This document shows, piece by piece, positions 34,132 to 43,497 of a stretch of DNA of 64,000 nt (within the stretch, counting starts at the first letter, position 1; every line of letters starts with the position of its first letter). Under the pieces are notes generated by a model. That model did not search any database and was not told the origin of the DNA. It saw only the letters and a program-made list of their open reading frames with translations. The position numbers and the translations under genes are program-made. Origin of the DNA: F0422 sp003992255 (GTDB taxonomy: Bacteria > Bacillota > Negativicutes > Veillonellales > Veillonellaceae); NCBI RefSeq assembly GCF_003992255.1, contig NZ_RQVA01000011.1:1-64000 (forward strand), in the 5' to 3' direction.

Positions 34132-34797
34132 ATGAAACAATTACGATATTATCTAGCTTTGGCGCTTGTGGTGGGAGGTCTGTCTGTGGCACAGGCAGAG
34201 GCTAATCCTTACGGTGTAGTACGTCCCTCTGATTGGGAATACAAAGCGCTCATGACACTGGTCAAGCATGGAGCAGTCACAGATACGAAGGGCATCGAAC
34301 TGGGATCACGATCGTTTACAAAACAGGAATTGATTCCTCTTATTGTGGATGTGGTGGCCACTCGTGAAGTGATGAATGAAAGTGATAAGATGCTTGCATT
34401 GCGGCTGTACAGTGAAAATCGGCGTTTGATTATGAACTATACCATTGAAAAAGATGCGGAAAAAGAAGCAGTAAAAGCGGCAAAACGAGGAAATCATAAA
34501 GAGGATAGCAAGGAAATTGGCACTCCTATTGTGCTGCGACCAGCCTTATCTAAGCAAGAGATTCAGAAAAAGATGGATGCTTTCACTATCGATACGAGGG
34601 GATTGCGCCAGCAGGGATCTGTACAAATTCATACATCCCAGAAAAGAAAGCGTAAGAGCAGTCAGTTACATATGGTCATACCTAGTGCTGTGGCATCAGA
34701 TGTGAATGCCTTGCAGCCTATGGATACAGCAGTACAAGAAGCCATGACAAGTACAAAAGAAGATCCTTCTACGAAAGAAGAAATACCTACGACGTAA
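34132..34797 (+). CDS. Secreted protein with SLH-like N-terminal segment
   Basis: 221 residues. Signal peptide MKQLRYYLALALVVGGLSVA with cleavage near residue 24. The segment RPSDWEYKALMTLVKHGAVT resembles the start of SLH-like repeats of Negativicutes envelope proteins. The rest is charged and low in hydrophobicity, with a K/R-rich stretch (QKRKRKSS) and a T/E/K-rich tail, suggesting a periplasmic or surface-linked protein. ATG 34132 has AAAGGAT upstream. Function unknown. Confidence 0.7.
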   Translation: MKQLRYYLALALVVGGLSVAQAEANPYGVVRPSDWEYKALMTLVKHGAVTDTKGIELGSRSFTKQELIPLIVDVVATREVMNESDKMLALRLYSENRRLIMNYTIEKDAEKEAVKAAKRGNHKEDSKEIGTPIVLRPALSKQEIQKKMDAFTIDTRGLRQQGSVQIHTSQKRKRKSSQLHMVIPSAVASDVNALQPMDTAVQEAMTSTKEDPSTKEEIPTT

Positions 34798-34807
34798 GTT
34801 TAAGGAG

Positions 34808-34836
34808 TTGTTTTTATCGAATATATTCGGTATACT
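34808..34836 (+). promoter_or_regulatory. Promoter of queT-queF
   Basis: TTGTTT (34808-34813), 17-base spacer, TATACT (34831-34836). Start near 34843, giving a leader of about 145 bases. Confidence 0.75.
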
Positions 34837-34847
34837 TAATAGTGGAC

Positions 34848-34941
34848 ATCCATTGGGATCGATCGGTCATCGGTGGATAGTCCCATGAATCCTAGAAATG
34901 GTCTAGGTGACTATGACATAGGGTCATAGTATGTAGTAGAA
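34848..34941 (+). promoter_or_regulatory. Structured leader segment upstream of the preQ1 aptamer
   Basis: Three hairpins can be drawn: GGACATCCA with TGGATAGTCC (one bulge), CCTAGA with TCTAGG, and ACTATGAC with GTCATAGT. They are not part of a class I preQ1 aptamer and are unexplained. Confidence 0.5.
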
Positions 34942-34983
34942 AGACAGTTCGAGATCCTCCTGTCTGTAAACAAAACTAAGGAG
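34942..34983 (+). promoter_or_regulatory. preQ1 class I riboswitch
   Basis: P1 is AGACAG (34942-34947) with CTGTCT (34960-34965); the loop begins TTC and contains TCCT, and an A-rich tail (TGTAAACAAAACTAAGGAG) follows, as in the Bacillus queC and Thermoanaerobacter aptamers. Loop UCCU can pair with AGGA of the Shine-Dalgarno (34979-34982), so ligand binding should block translation of queT. The downstream genes are preQ transport and reduction genes, which supports the call. Confidence 0.85.
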
Positions 34984-34988
34984 TTATA

Positions 34989-35489
34989 ATGAAACAATTT
35001 AACAACACACAACGATTGACGATTTCTGCCATTTCCATCGCCATGTATTTGGCGTTGATGATCGGTACACAGGGCTTTGCCTTTGGTCAGTATCAGGTGC
35101 GCATTGCTACCGCATTATATGGATTGTCAGCCATCTTTCCGTTCACCATTCCCGCCTTTGGGATTGCGAACTTTGTGAGCAATACGGTGATGGGTGGTTT
35201 CGGTATAGTAGATGCTATCGGTGGAGCTATTGTAGGGTTAGTCACAACAGGTCTGATTGTGCTTGCGAAACGTCAAGGATTTGGCAACTGGGTATTAATT
35301 CCGATTATTACATTGGTACCGGGGTTGATAGTACCTATTTGGTTGTCCTATTTCTTATCAGTTCCGTATTGGGTATTAGTGAGTTCCCTCGTAGTAGGTC
35401 AGTTCGTATGTGGTGTGGTTAGCTACTTCCTCATCAATGCATTAGAGAGAGTAGTGTATAGAAAGAAGGAGGTAGTGATTCATGAGTAG
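34989..35489 (+). CDS. queT: QueT-type ECF S component (queuosine precursor uptake)
   Basis: 166 residues, five to six membrane segments, QueT family (FAFGQYQVRIATALYGLSAI and GGFGIVDAIGGAIVG). Predicted to import preQ0/preQ1-type 7-deazaguanines with the shared EcfA/EcfT module. The start codon follows AAGGAG of the riboswitch expression platform. Overlaps queF by 8 bases. No queC, queD or queE occur here, so this locus fits salvage. Confidence 0.9.
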   Translation: MKQFNNTQRLTISAISIAMYLALMIGTQGFAFGQYQVRIATALYGLSAIFPFTIPAFGIANFVSNTVMGGFGIVDAIGGAIVGLVTTGLIVLAKRQGFGNWVLIPIITLVPGLIVPIWLSYFLSVPYWVLVSSLVVGQFVCGVVSYFLINALERVVYRKKEVVIHE

Positions 35490-35979
35490 TGGTCGCAATG
35501 CACAAGAATTACAAGGGGTACATGCATTAGGAAGTCATACGGATTATCCTACAGATTATGCTCCCCATGTATTAGAGGCATTTCCGAATAAACATCCAGG
35601 AAATGATTACTTTGTGAAGTTTAATTGCCCAGAGTTTACTAGCCTTTGTCCTATGACGGGACAGCCGGATTTTGCAACGATTTATATTTCTTATGTGCCA
35701 GATGAAAAGTTGGTGGAAAGTAAATCTTTGAAATTGTATTTGTTTAGTTTCCGCAACCATGGAGACTTTCACGAAGATTGCATTAACATCATCATGAAAG
35801 ATTTAGTGGCCTTGATGGAGCCTAAATATATTGAAGTATGGGGCGAATTTACCCCTCGTGGTGGATTGTCTATTGATCCGTATGCCAACTATGGTAAGCC
35901 AGGAACTGATTGGGAAGCGACAGCGAAAGAGCGTCTGCATTTCCATGATATGCAACCGAAGAGAGTGGCTTATCGGTAA
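35482..35979 (+). CDS. queF: NADPH-dependent preQ0 reductase QueF
   Basis: 165 residues, unimodular type. Active-site C56 lies in FTSLCPMTGQPDF with D63; the QueF motif ESKSLKLYL (79-87) and H97-E98 follow. Reduces 7-cyano-7-deazaguanine to preQ1 in queuosine biosynthesis. ATG 35482 overlaps the end of queT; AAGGAGG is ten bases upstream. Controlled by the riboswitch through co-transcription. Confidence 0.95.
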   Translation: MSSGRNAQELQGVHALGSHTDYPTDYAPHVLEAFPNKHPGNDYFVKFNCPEFTSLCPMTGQPDFATIYISYVPDEKLVESKSLKLYLFSFRNHGDFHEDCINIIMKDLVALMEPKYIEVWGEFTPRGGLSIDPYANYGKPGTDWEATAKERLHFHDMQPKRVAYR

Positions 35980-35991
35980 TTACATATATAC

Positions 35992-36022
35992 ATTGCCAGG
36001 TCGATGCGGCCTGGCAATTTTA
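35992..36022 (+). terminator. Terminator of queT-queF
   Basis: ATTGCCAGG (35992-36000) with CCTGGCAAT (36010-36018), then TTTTA. Confidence 0.85.
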
Positions 36023-36092
36023 CTAAGTATGTCATACATGATAGGATAGAGATAGAATACATCGTACCATGAGTTAGGGAAAGGAGCTTGAC

Positions 36093-39000
36093 ATGGAACC
36101 ATATGTATATATAGGCAGAGCTGGCACGGGGAAAACATGGGCTTGCTTCCAAGAGATAGAACGTATTTTACAGGACCATCCGGAACATCAGATCATTCTA
36201 TTGGTGCCGGACCCTGCTACATATATGATGGAGCGGAAACTAGCTGAGTTCCGCCGTGAAAAAGGATTCACCACGGTGCGCGTAGTAGGGATTACACGCT
36301 TGGCATACCAAGTGTATCAATCCTTGGGGCTTGTGAAAGAACGTGGGCTGTCAGACATGGGCCGTAAATTGCTGTTGCGAGTGCTTTTAAAACAATCACA
36401 AGGAGAACTAGATTTATTTAAGCAAGCGGCAAAGCAAGCCCATTTTGGGGATGTATTGCAAAGTGTGCTTACGGAATGCAAAGCCTTTGGCGTGTCACCG
36501 GCAGAGTTAGGGCAGGCAGCAAAGCAAGTGAACTCCATGGTTTTGGGGAGGAAGTTAGAAGAATTATCCTTGCTCTTAGGTCGTTATGAAGAGGCCTTGG
36601 AGGAACTAGGTGTAGGAGATTCCTTGGAAGACCTCATTGCTGTATTGCCGCAGTCACCTCTCATGGAGCATGTGCATGTGTTTGTGGATGGATTTCACTG
36701 GTTTACACCCATCCAATACAAGTTGGTGCAACGTTTATTTTCCTTGAGCGAATCCTGCCATATTACATTGACGTTACCATCCTTGGATGCCAATATACAT
36801 GGTCGTAAAGGATCCTTGTATTACCGAACTTGGGAGACCTATCAAGACCTGATGAAATGGTATCCACAGGCGATCATTCACGAGATGAAGACGGTGTATC
36901 GAGGCACACCTGTACTACAACAATTGAACAGAGACTTTTTTTCTGCACCGATGAAGCCAAATACAACGGAACTATCGATTCCTATGGTGCGTGCCTATCA
37001 TCGTGAGCGAGAAGTGGATGCTGTATGTCGTCGTATCTTAGCGTATCAGCAGGATCCAGCGCATCGCTGGAAAGATTGCACTATTATCTTGCGAGATATG
37101 GAAGCCTATGGAGATCTATTGGAAAAAGCCTGTATTACCTATGGAATCCCGTATTTTTCTGACCAACGTAAACAGATGACGAGCCATCCGTTGGCAGAAT
37201 TTTTGCAGGGCATCTTTCACTGTGTTAGAACCTTTTTTGATCATGATGGAGTGTTTCGTTTGTTGAAAACGGATTTTGCTCCTTTAGAACGCCGTGAAGT
37301 GGATCGTTTAGAAAACTATTGCTTAGCTCATGGCATTACGGGGGCTGCTTGGTTGCGTGAAAGCTGGCACTATGGGGAAGAGAGCGAAGTAGAGTTACAA
37401 GAAGAAATGAACCATCTCCGTCACCGAGTGATGGAACGATTGCGTCCTTTCTATGATTTTTGCAAAGTATCTCATACGGCACAAGAGTGGGGCGAATTTT
37501 TATTTCAGACCATGCAGGATTGGCGTATTCCAAATCAATTGCACCAATGGTACACAGAGGCAGAAGCTAAAGGAGATGTCCAGGAAAGTGCTAGCCATCT
37601 GCAGTTATATAAGCACACCATACAACTCTTAGAAGAATGTATGGCAGTCGCAGGTACAGCTTACCTCAGCGCAGAAGAAATGGGCCTACTGTTAGAAGAA
37701 GGATTAAGTGAGGTAACTTATTCCATCGTGCCACCATCTTTGGATCATGTAATAGTGACCACCATTGACCGCAGTTATATGACAGAGGCAAAGGAAGTCT
37801 ATATATTGGGGCTCAATGAAGGTGTATTTCCACAAAAAATGGGAGATGAGGGAATATTAAAAGATGGTGAACGAGAAGCGCTAGCACAAGTAGGCGTGCA
37901 ATTGGCAGCTGGTGCACTAGGGCAAATGTTCAACGAAAACTTCTTGTTCTATTTAGCTTGTACACGGGCGAGTCAAGGATTGTACTTGTCCTATGCTACT
38001 TCGGATGCAGAAGGTGCGAGCATGGAACCATCATTGGTAGTGCGACGATTGCAACAGTACGGGTATGTGAAAACAGTAGAAGAAGCACCACTATCTATAC
38101 CGGAAGATAAGGAAAGAGAGTATCTTTGGAATGTGAAACAAAGTTTAGGCCTTTTGTCTAGCCGTATGAGTATGGTGAAAAAAGGGGAACCTATTAGCTC
38201 GATTTGGTGGAGTTTGTATAATTGGGGTCTTCAAAGTTCGTATCGTGGAGATGTGTTCTTTGCTACACGAGGGGCTTTTGATTCCAATGTAGTCCCACAG
38301 ATTACAAAAGATATTGTGAGACAATTATTATTGCGTGGTGACGTATTGTCCGGGTCTGTCACACGATTAGAGCGATACCATCGATGTCCGTACAGTTTCT
38401 ATGCGCAATATGCACTGCGGTTAGCTCCACGAAAAGTAAAATCGTTTGGAGCTCCTGAAATTGGTACCTTCCTACATGATACATTGCGGTATTTAGGGGA
38501 AGCTTTATTGAGGACTAAACGACAATGGCGTGATTTGACAGAAGAGGAACAAGAACAACTGTGCCATGAAGCGGCGGATGCAGTGATGGGGACAGACGAG
38601 CGAAATGCCTATGAATCACAACTATATAGTCGATTGACGTCTACCTTATCGGCAACGGTGTCGAGATTAGTAGATTGGTCGAAAAAGAGTGAATTTGCTA
38701 CCACAGAAGTGGAAAAGAGCTTTGGCATGGGTCAATCCGATTGGCATTCTGTTCGCATTCCTTTAGGAGAAGGTGTAGGGGAAAGTATCTTACTTCGTGG
38801 ACAAATCGACAGGGTCGATGAATACCGTGGACCCTTAGGGCATTATGCGGCGGTCATAGATTACAAATCGGGAGGCACCACTGTGCGGGCCGATGAAATT
38901 TACTATGGATTGAAACTGCAGTTGATGACCTATTTACTGGCACTGGAAAAGAATACAGAAGATTCTATTGGTACAGCGGCAGCAGTCTACACCTATGTAC

Positions 39001-39482
39001 AAAATCCGCAAATCAAGTTAGGAGAAGTGGTGAATCATAGACAGGCAGAACTGGAAAAAGAAGGTTCTCAGGTATTGAAGAATAGTGGCTATTTCGTAGA
39101 TGGTGATGTATTACAATCTATGGATATGACACGGGGCTACCAAAGCAATTCTCCTTATGTACCAATCGTTGTCAAGAAAGATGGAACCCCAGATAGTCGA
39201 TCCTCTAAGCACTTGAAAACGATGGAACAATTTAGTCTTATGAAAGAATATACCAAGCAGATTATCTCCACTAGTGGTACACAGATGATGGCAGGACATT
39301 TCCCAGTCAGCCCATATCAAAAGGATAAGTTACGACCTTGCCAATATTGTGAATATCAGGCACTGTGCCGATTTGAATCGGGACAGAAGCAATATCGATA
39401 TATTCGGACTATGACAGAGGAAGAAGCGTTGGAAAAAATGGAAGAAGTTCGTACAGGAGGAGCGACCTATGAAATGGACTAA
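36093..39482 (+). CDS. addB: AddAB helicase-nuclease subunit AddB
   Basis: 1129 residues. N-terminal Walker A GRAGTGKT (8-15), a degenerate helicase core, and a C-terminal RecB-like nuclease domain with GQIDRVDEY and VIDYKSGG. Four cysteines expected to hold a 4Fe-4S cluster are present: one in LERYHRCPYSFYAQ and three in CQYCEYQALC. With AddA it processes double-strand ends to load RecA and recognises Chi. ATG 36093 follows AAAGGAGC. Overlaps addA by 14 bases. Confidence 0.93.
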   Translation: MEPYVYIGRAGTGKTWACFQEIERILQDHPEHQIILLVPDPATYMMERKLAEFRREKGFTTVRVVGITRLAYQVYQSLGLVKERGLSDMGRKLLLRVLLKQSQGELDLFKQAAKQAHFGDVLQSVLTECKAFGVSPAELGQAAKQVNSMVLGRKLEELSLLLGRYEEALEELGVGDSLEDLIAVLPQSPLMEHVHVFVDGFHWFTPIQYKLVQRLFSLSESCHITLTLPSLDANIHGRKGSLYYRTWETYQDLMKWYPQAIIHEMKTVYRGTPVLQQLNRDFFSAPMKPNTTELSIPMVRAYHREREVDAVCRRILAYQQDPAHRWKDCTIILRDMEAYGDLLEKACITYGIPYFSDQRKQMTSHPLAEFLQGIFHCVRTFFDHDGVFRLLKTDFAPLERREVDRLENYCLAHGITGAAWLRESWHYGEESEVELQEEMNHLRHRVMERLRPFYDFCKVSHTAQEWGEFLFQTMQDWRIPNQLHQWYTEAEAKGDVQESASHLQLYKHTIQLLEECMAVAGTAYLSAEEMGLLLEEGLSEVTYSIVPPSLDHVIVTTIDRSYMTEAKEVYILGLNEGVFPQKMGDEGILKDGEREALAQVGVQLAAGALGQMFNENFLFYLACTRASQGLYLSYATSDAEGASMEPSLVVRRLQQYGYVKTVEEAPLSIPEDKEREYLWNVKQSLGLLSSRMSMVKKGEPISSIWWSLYNWGLQSSYRGDVFFATRGAFDSNVVPQITKDIVRQLLLRGDVLSGSVTRLERYHRCPYSFYAQYALRLAPRKVKSFGAPEIGTFLHDTLRYLGEALLRTKRQWRDLTEEEQEQLCHEAADAVMGTDERNAYESQLYSRLTSTLSATVSRLVDWSKKSEFATTEVEKSFGMGQSDWHSVRIPLGEGVGESILLRGQIDRVDEYRGPLGHYAAVIDYKSGGTTVRADEIYYGLKLQLMTYLLALEKNTEDSIGTAAAVYTYVQNPQIKLGEVVNHRQAELEKEGSQVLKNSGYFVDGDVLQSMDMTRGYQSNSPYVPIVVKKDGTPDSRSSKHLKTMEQFSLMKEYTKQIISTSGTQMMAGHFPVSPYQKDKLRPCQYCEYQALCRFESGQKQYRYIRTMTEEEALEKMEEVRTGGATYEMD

Positions 39483-42400
39483 GGCACAACAAAGTGCGAT
39501 TGATGCTCCCAAACCTGGAGCCTTACCATCACAAACGGTGCTAGTATCTGCCGCTGCAGGATCTGGTAAAACTGCAGTCTTAGTAGAGCGTATGATACAG
39601 CGATTAAAACGAAGAGAATTGACCATTCAAGAGTTGATGGTGGTGACCTTTACAAAGGCAGCAGCAGCAGAAATGAAAGCTCGTATTGGCGTGAAATTAG
39701 CCGAAGAGTTTCAGGAAACAAGGGATCCGTATTTAGAAGAACAATTGAATATGTTGCCATCTGCCCATATTTCTACATTGCATTCCTTTTGCCAATGGGT
39801 CATTCGCAGTTACTTTTATAAATTAGATATTGATCCCTCTTTCACAGTGGGCAATGAAGGCGAATTGGCACTCATGCGACAAGACGTACTGGATGCGGTG
39901 TTGCTAGAGGCCTATGAAACAGGGGCGCACAACATCTATGATGTGAGTGATATGTTCAGTACAGACCGATCTGATGGGCAGTTGCGAGAGATGTTACTGC
40001 AGATCTATTTCTTTGCCTTAGCCCAAAGTCAGCCTATGCGATGGTTAGAAACGGCTTGTGATCGATATCGTCAAGCCTTAACGATGCCTATGGTAGAGAC
40101 TCTGTGGGGTAGTGCATTTTGGAAGGAACAGCAACGTCAAATTGAATACCTATTAGGACGATTTGAACGAGCCCAACAGTTAGCCGCTATGGGGCAAGGG
40201 TTTGATAAGTGGATGGAGAAGGTCAGCGAATTGCAAACGCTGTTGCAAGCCATGGCACAGGCCACAGAATGGGATGCCATGCAAGTGGCGGTGCAAGGGA
40301 TTAGTGGGTTTAGCTTTCCTGTGTTGCGAGCCACAAAAGCGATGAATGAAGGTGACCCGGCCATCCTCAGTGAAATCAAAGCCATACTTACCGAAGGAAA
40401 AACTCTATTACAAGGTATGGCGGTAGGTGCCTTTGGTATCACCGAAGCAGATTGGCAAGAACAAATTCAAACGCTGCTACCTTTAGTGGAAGGAATTATG
40501 GGCCTTGTAAAAGACTTTCATGGGCGCTTTCAAGAGGTCAAACAAGAGGCGGGGATGATTGATTTTTCCGATTTGGAACATCTTTGTTTAGCCTTGTTAG
40601 TAGACCCTGATTCGCAGGAAACGTTGCTGCCCTCTGAAGTAGCCTTGGAGTTGCAAGATACGTTCAAAGAGGTAATGGTCGATGAATACCAGGATACAAA
40701 TGGAGTACAAGAGGCGATTGTGAACCTTGTGTCCAAGGAAGATAATCGATTTTATGTGGGCGATGTGAAGCAGTCCATTTATGGATTCCGCATGGCAGAT
40801 CCACAGCTATTTATGGACAAGTATCACCATTTTAGTCATGACGAAAATAGCATGACACGACGCATCGATCTATCTCAAAACTTCCGGTCTCATGATGCTA
40901 TATTGGCGGTGACGAATTTTATTTTTTCGCAAATCATGACGGAAGACGGTGCAGGTCTTACCTATGGAGAGGCGGAAGCACTCCATACAGGACGTGTGGT
41001 AGAGGACCCTCCTTCGAATTGGATTGGTGGCGATGTAGAAGTGCATGTCTTATGCTGTGATACAGATAAGGCCCAAGAGGATGAGGAAGCAGAAGAGTTA
41101 GAAAATGATGAAAAAGAAATGCTCTTTGTCATTAAGAAAATTCAAGAACTTCGTGAACAAGGGGCCCTTGTACAAGATAAGGATGGGTCCTTCCGACCTA
41201 TGGAATGGCGAGATATTGTCATTTTAAAACGATCCATTTCAGGCTCTGCCAATCGTATGATAGAATTGCTTCGCCATGCAGGGATTCCTGCCTATGCAGA
41301 GGAAAAAACGGGCTATTTTAGCGCTATGGAAGTGCAATTTGTCTTGTCTTTGTTACAAATCATCGACAATCCAGAGCAAGACTTACCGATGGCCATCGTG
41401 TTGCAATCTCCATTGATTGGTATGGATGCAAACGATTTAGGGCGACTTCGTATCGCCGTAGGTGAGGATAGTTTATGGAGCGGTCTCCGTCACTTTGTAG
41501 AGACCGAGGGAAATCCTGCCTGGATTCGCTTTGTGGATTCTATGGATACGTGGCGCACCATGTCTCGCCGCCAAGGGATTACCGATTTAATTTGGCACAT
41601 CTATGAAACATTGCACGTAGTAGAATACGTGAGCGCCATGCCAAATGGTCTCGTGCGCCGTGGTAATGTGCTGGCTCTTTATGATCGGGCGAAACAATAT
41701 GAAAGTGGCAATTACCGTGGTCTATTCCGGTTCTTGCGCTTTATTGAAAGTTTACAGGCTTCGGGCCAAGACTTGAGCGTGGCGAAAACTGTCAGCGAAG
41801 CAGACAATGTAGTGCGCATTATGACGATTCATAAAAGTAAAGGCTTGGAGTTTCCTGTGGTATTCCTCATGGGAACACAAAAGAAGTTTAACAAAATGGA
41901 CTTAAACCGTTCCTTGCTGTTGCATAAGGAATATGGATTAGGCTTAAAGGGATACTTCCCAGATTTACGAGTCCTTTATAGTTCGTTGCCGTGGCTCTTT
42001 GTGCGACAGGTATTGGAGGAAGACTTAAAAGCAGAAGAGGAACGTATCCTCTATGTAGCCTTGACTCGGCCGAAAGATAAACTGTTTATTACAGGATTCA
42101 TGAAAGGTTCCATCAATGGTTCTACCGACCGTCCAGCTACGAAAAAGATGGGGGAACTAGTGGCGCCTATCTTGCAGTGGGGAGAAGCGGCATTAACGAA
42201 AGAGCATATTTTGGACTGCAATTCCTATTTAGACTGGATATTGCGCAGTATGGCTCGTCATGTGCAAGGGGGAACGGACTTACGTCGCTTTGCAGAAGTA
42301 GAAAGTCCACAGTTCCCAGATATTCCTTATAAAGAGTGTCCGTTTGTACTACACGTGCATGATGGGAATGACTATGCGGTGATGGAGGCGGAACGGCCTG

Positions 42401-43302
42401 CAGCAGATGGTAAATTGCAACTAGTGGAACGCCAAGAGCCCGTCGAGACACCTCCATTAGAACCAACATTGGAAGCACGGTTTACCCATACCTATCCGTA
42501 TGAAACTTCCACACAACGAGCAGCAAAGATTTCTGTATCGGAAATTAAACGGCGCTTTGTAGAGCTAGAAGAATTAGCCAAACAGATGATAGAACCAATA
42601 TATGGAGTAGAAAGGCTGCAGGTCGCGGTACCAAGTGATGCTCAATATGACGCACATGATATTGTGATAGAGGATGAAAGTATAGGATTCCCTATGCAGG
42701 GTACTCCTATGGAGCTAGATACCTTAGGAATAGAGGACTTTGAAGAGGACTTAGGACCTTTTGCAGTGACCTTACAATCGATGGAAGAAACTGTACCTAT
42801 GCAAAGTGGGGCTCGTTGGGGCACATTGATGCATACTGTGATGCAGTGGTTGCCATTACAATCCTATACACGACCCGCGCTGCGTAAAGCCTTAGATACT
42901 TTAACCTTACAAGGATATCTATCCGAAGATGAACGAAAAGTTATTAGTGAAAAGCGTGTGTATGATTTCTTTCATAGTGAACTAGGACAGCGATTGCTCA
43001 GATCTAAGCGTGTGGAACGAGAGTTGCCATTTAGTATGCTATTTCCAGCCAATCGTGTGTATCCAGAGATGGTAGACGGAGAAGAATTGTTCCTACAAGG
43101 GATCATCGATACGGCGTTCTTAGAAGAGGATGCGTGGGTCTTGGTAGATTACAAAACGGACCGTTTAGAAGAAGCAGAATTAATAGAACGGTATCGTATC
43201 CAGTTGATGCTCTATAAAGAGGCGTTGGAACGATTGACACCATACCCTGTAAAAGAAGTATATATTTACTCCTTCCGATTAGAACGATCTATACCTGTGT
43301 AA
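39469..43302 (+). CDS. addA: AddAB helicase-nuclease subunit AddA
   Basis: 1277 residues. UvrD-type helicase: Walker A SAAAGSGKTAVL (28-39), motif Ia FTKAAAAEM, Walker B VMVDEYQDTN, motif III GDVKQSIYGFR, motif V MTIHKSKGLEFPVV, motif VI YVALTRPKD; C-terminal nuclease domain with GIIDTAFLEEDAWVLVDYKT. Partner of AddB. A charged insertion with many acidic residues (for example KAQEDEEAEELENDEKE) lies in the middle. ACAGGAGG ribosome binding site inside addB. Confidence 0.95.
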   Translation: MKWTKAQQSAIDAPKPGALPSQTVLVSAAAGSGKTAVLVERMIQRLKRRELTIQELMVVTFTKAAAAEMKARIGVKLAEEFQETRDPYLEEQLNMLPSAHISTLHSFCQWVIRSYFYKLDIDPSFTVGNEGELALMRQDVLDAVLLEAYETGAHNIYDVSDMFSTDRSDGQLREMLLQIYFFALAQSQPMRWLETACDRYRQALTMPMVETLWGSAFWKEQQRQIEYLLGRFERAQQLAAMGQGFDKWMEKVSELQTLLQAMAQATEWDAMQVAVQGISGFSFPVLRATKAMNEGDPAILSEIKAILTEGKTLLQGMAVGAFGITEADWQEQIQTLLPLVEGIMGLVKDFHGRFQEVKQEAGMIDFSDLEHLCLALLVDPDSQETLLPSEVALELQDTFKEVMVDEYQDTNGVQEAIVNLVSKEDNRFYVGDVKQSIYGFRMADPQLFMDKYHHFSHDENSMTRRIDLSQNFRSHDAILAVTNFIFSQIMTEDGAGLTYGEAEALHTGRVVEDPPSNWIGGDVEVHVLCCDTDKAQEDEEAEELENDEKEMLFVIKKIQELREQGALVQDKDGSFRPMEWRDIVILKRSISGSANRMIELLRHAGIPAYAEEKTGYFSAMEVQFVLSLLQIIDNPEQDLPMAIVLQSPLIGMDANDLGRLRIAVGEDSLWSGLRHFVETEGNPAWIRFVDSMDTWRTMSRRQGITDLIWHIYETLHVVEYVSAMPNGLVRRGNVLALYDRAKQYESGNYRGLFRFLRFIESLQASGQDLSVAKTVSEADNVVRIMTIHKSKGLEFPVVFLMGTQKKFNKMDLNRSLLLHKEYGLGLKGYFPDLRVLYSSLPWLFVRQVLEEDLKAEEERILYVALTRPKDKLFITGFMKGSINGSTDRPATKKMGELVAPILQWGEAALTKEHILDCNSYLDWILRSMARHVQGGTDLRRFAEVESPQFPDIPYKECPFVLHVHDGNDYAVMEAERPAADGKLQLVERQEPVETPPLEPTLEARFTHTYPYETSTQRAAKISVSEIKRRFVELEELAKQMIEPIYGVERLQVAVPSDAQYDAHDIVIEDESIGFPMQGTPMELDTLGIEDFEEDLGPFAVTLQSMEETVPMQSGARWGTLMHTVMQWLPLQSYTRPALRKALDTLTLQGYLSEDERKVISEKRVYDFFHSELGQRLLRSKRVERELPFSMLFPANRVYPEMVDGEELFLQGIIDTAFLEEDAWVLVDYKTDRLEEAELIERYRIQLMLYKEALERLTPYPVKEVYIYSFRLERSIPV

Positions 43303-43382
43303 ATGACTTTCCTTAAGCAACATACAATAGATGCTATAGAATATAAGGGGTTGTCAGGGAATAGCATTACATACGAGGGGCG

Positions 43383-43398
43383 GTAACAAAATAGTTCC
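43383..43398 (+). repeat. Dispersed 16-bp repeat, copy 2
   Basis: GTAACAAAATAGTTCC, identical to 30567-30582; a few bases later a terminator hairpin with a GTTGAT...ATCAAC core begins, as at copy 1. Confidence 0.7.
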
Positions 43399-43404
43399 CA
43401 ATAA

Positions 43405-43450
43405 AATAGAGGAAAGTTGATCAAAAAGTATCAACTTTCCTCTATTTTTT
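43405..43450 (+). terminator. Terminator of addBA
   Basis: AATAGAGGAAAGTTGAT (43405-43421) and its exact complement (43430-43446), followed by T-run. Closely related in sequence to the hairpin at 51797. Confidence 0.9.
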
Positions 43451-43464
43451 ATATTTTAATAGGC

Positions 43465-43487
43465 AAAAGGGTCCCGAAGGACCCTTT
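43465..43487 (-). terminator. Terminator of the AGCS carrier gene
   Basis: AAAGGGTCC, loop TTCG, GGACCCTTTT on the minus strand, ten bases after the stop codon. Confidence 0.8.
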
Positions 43488-43497
43488 CAGTATGTCA

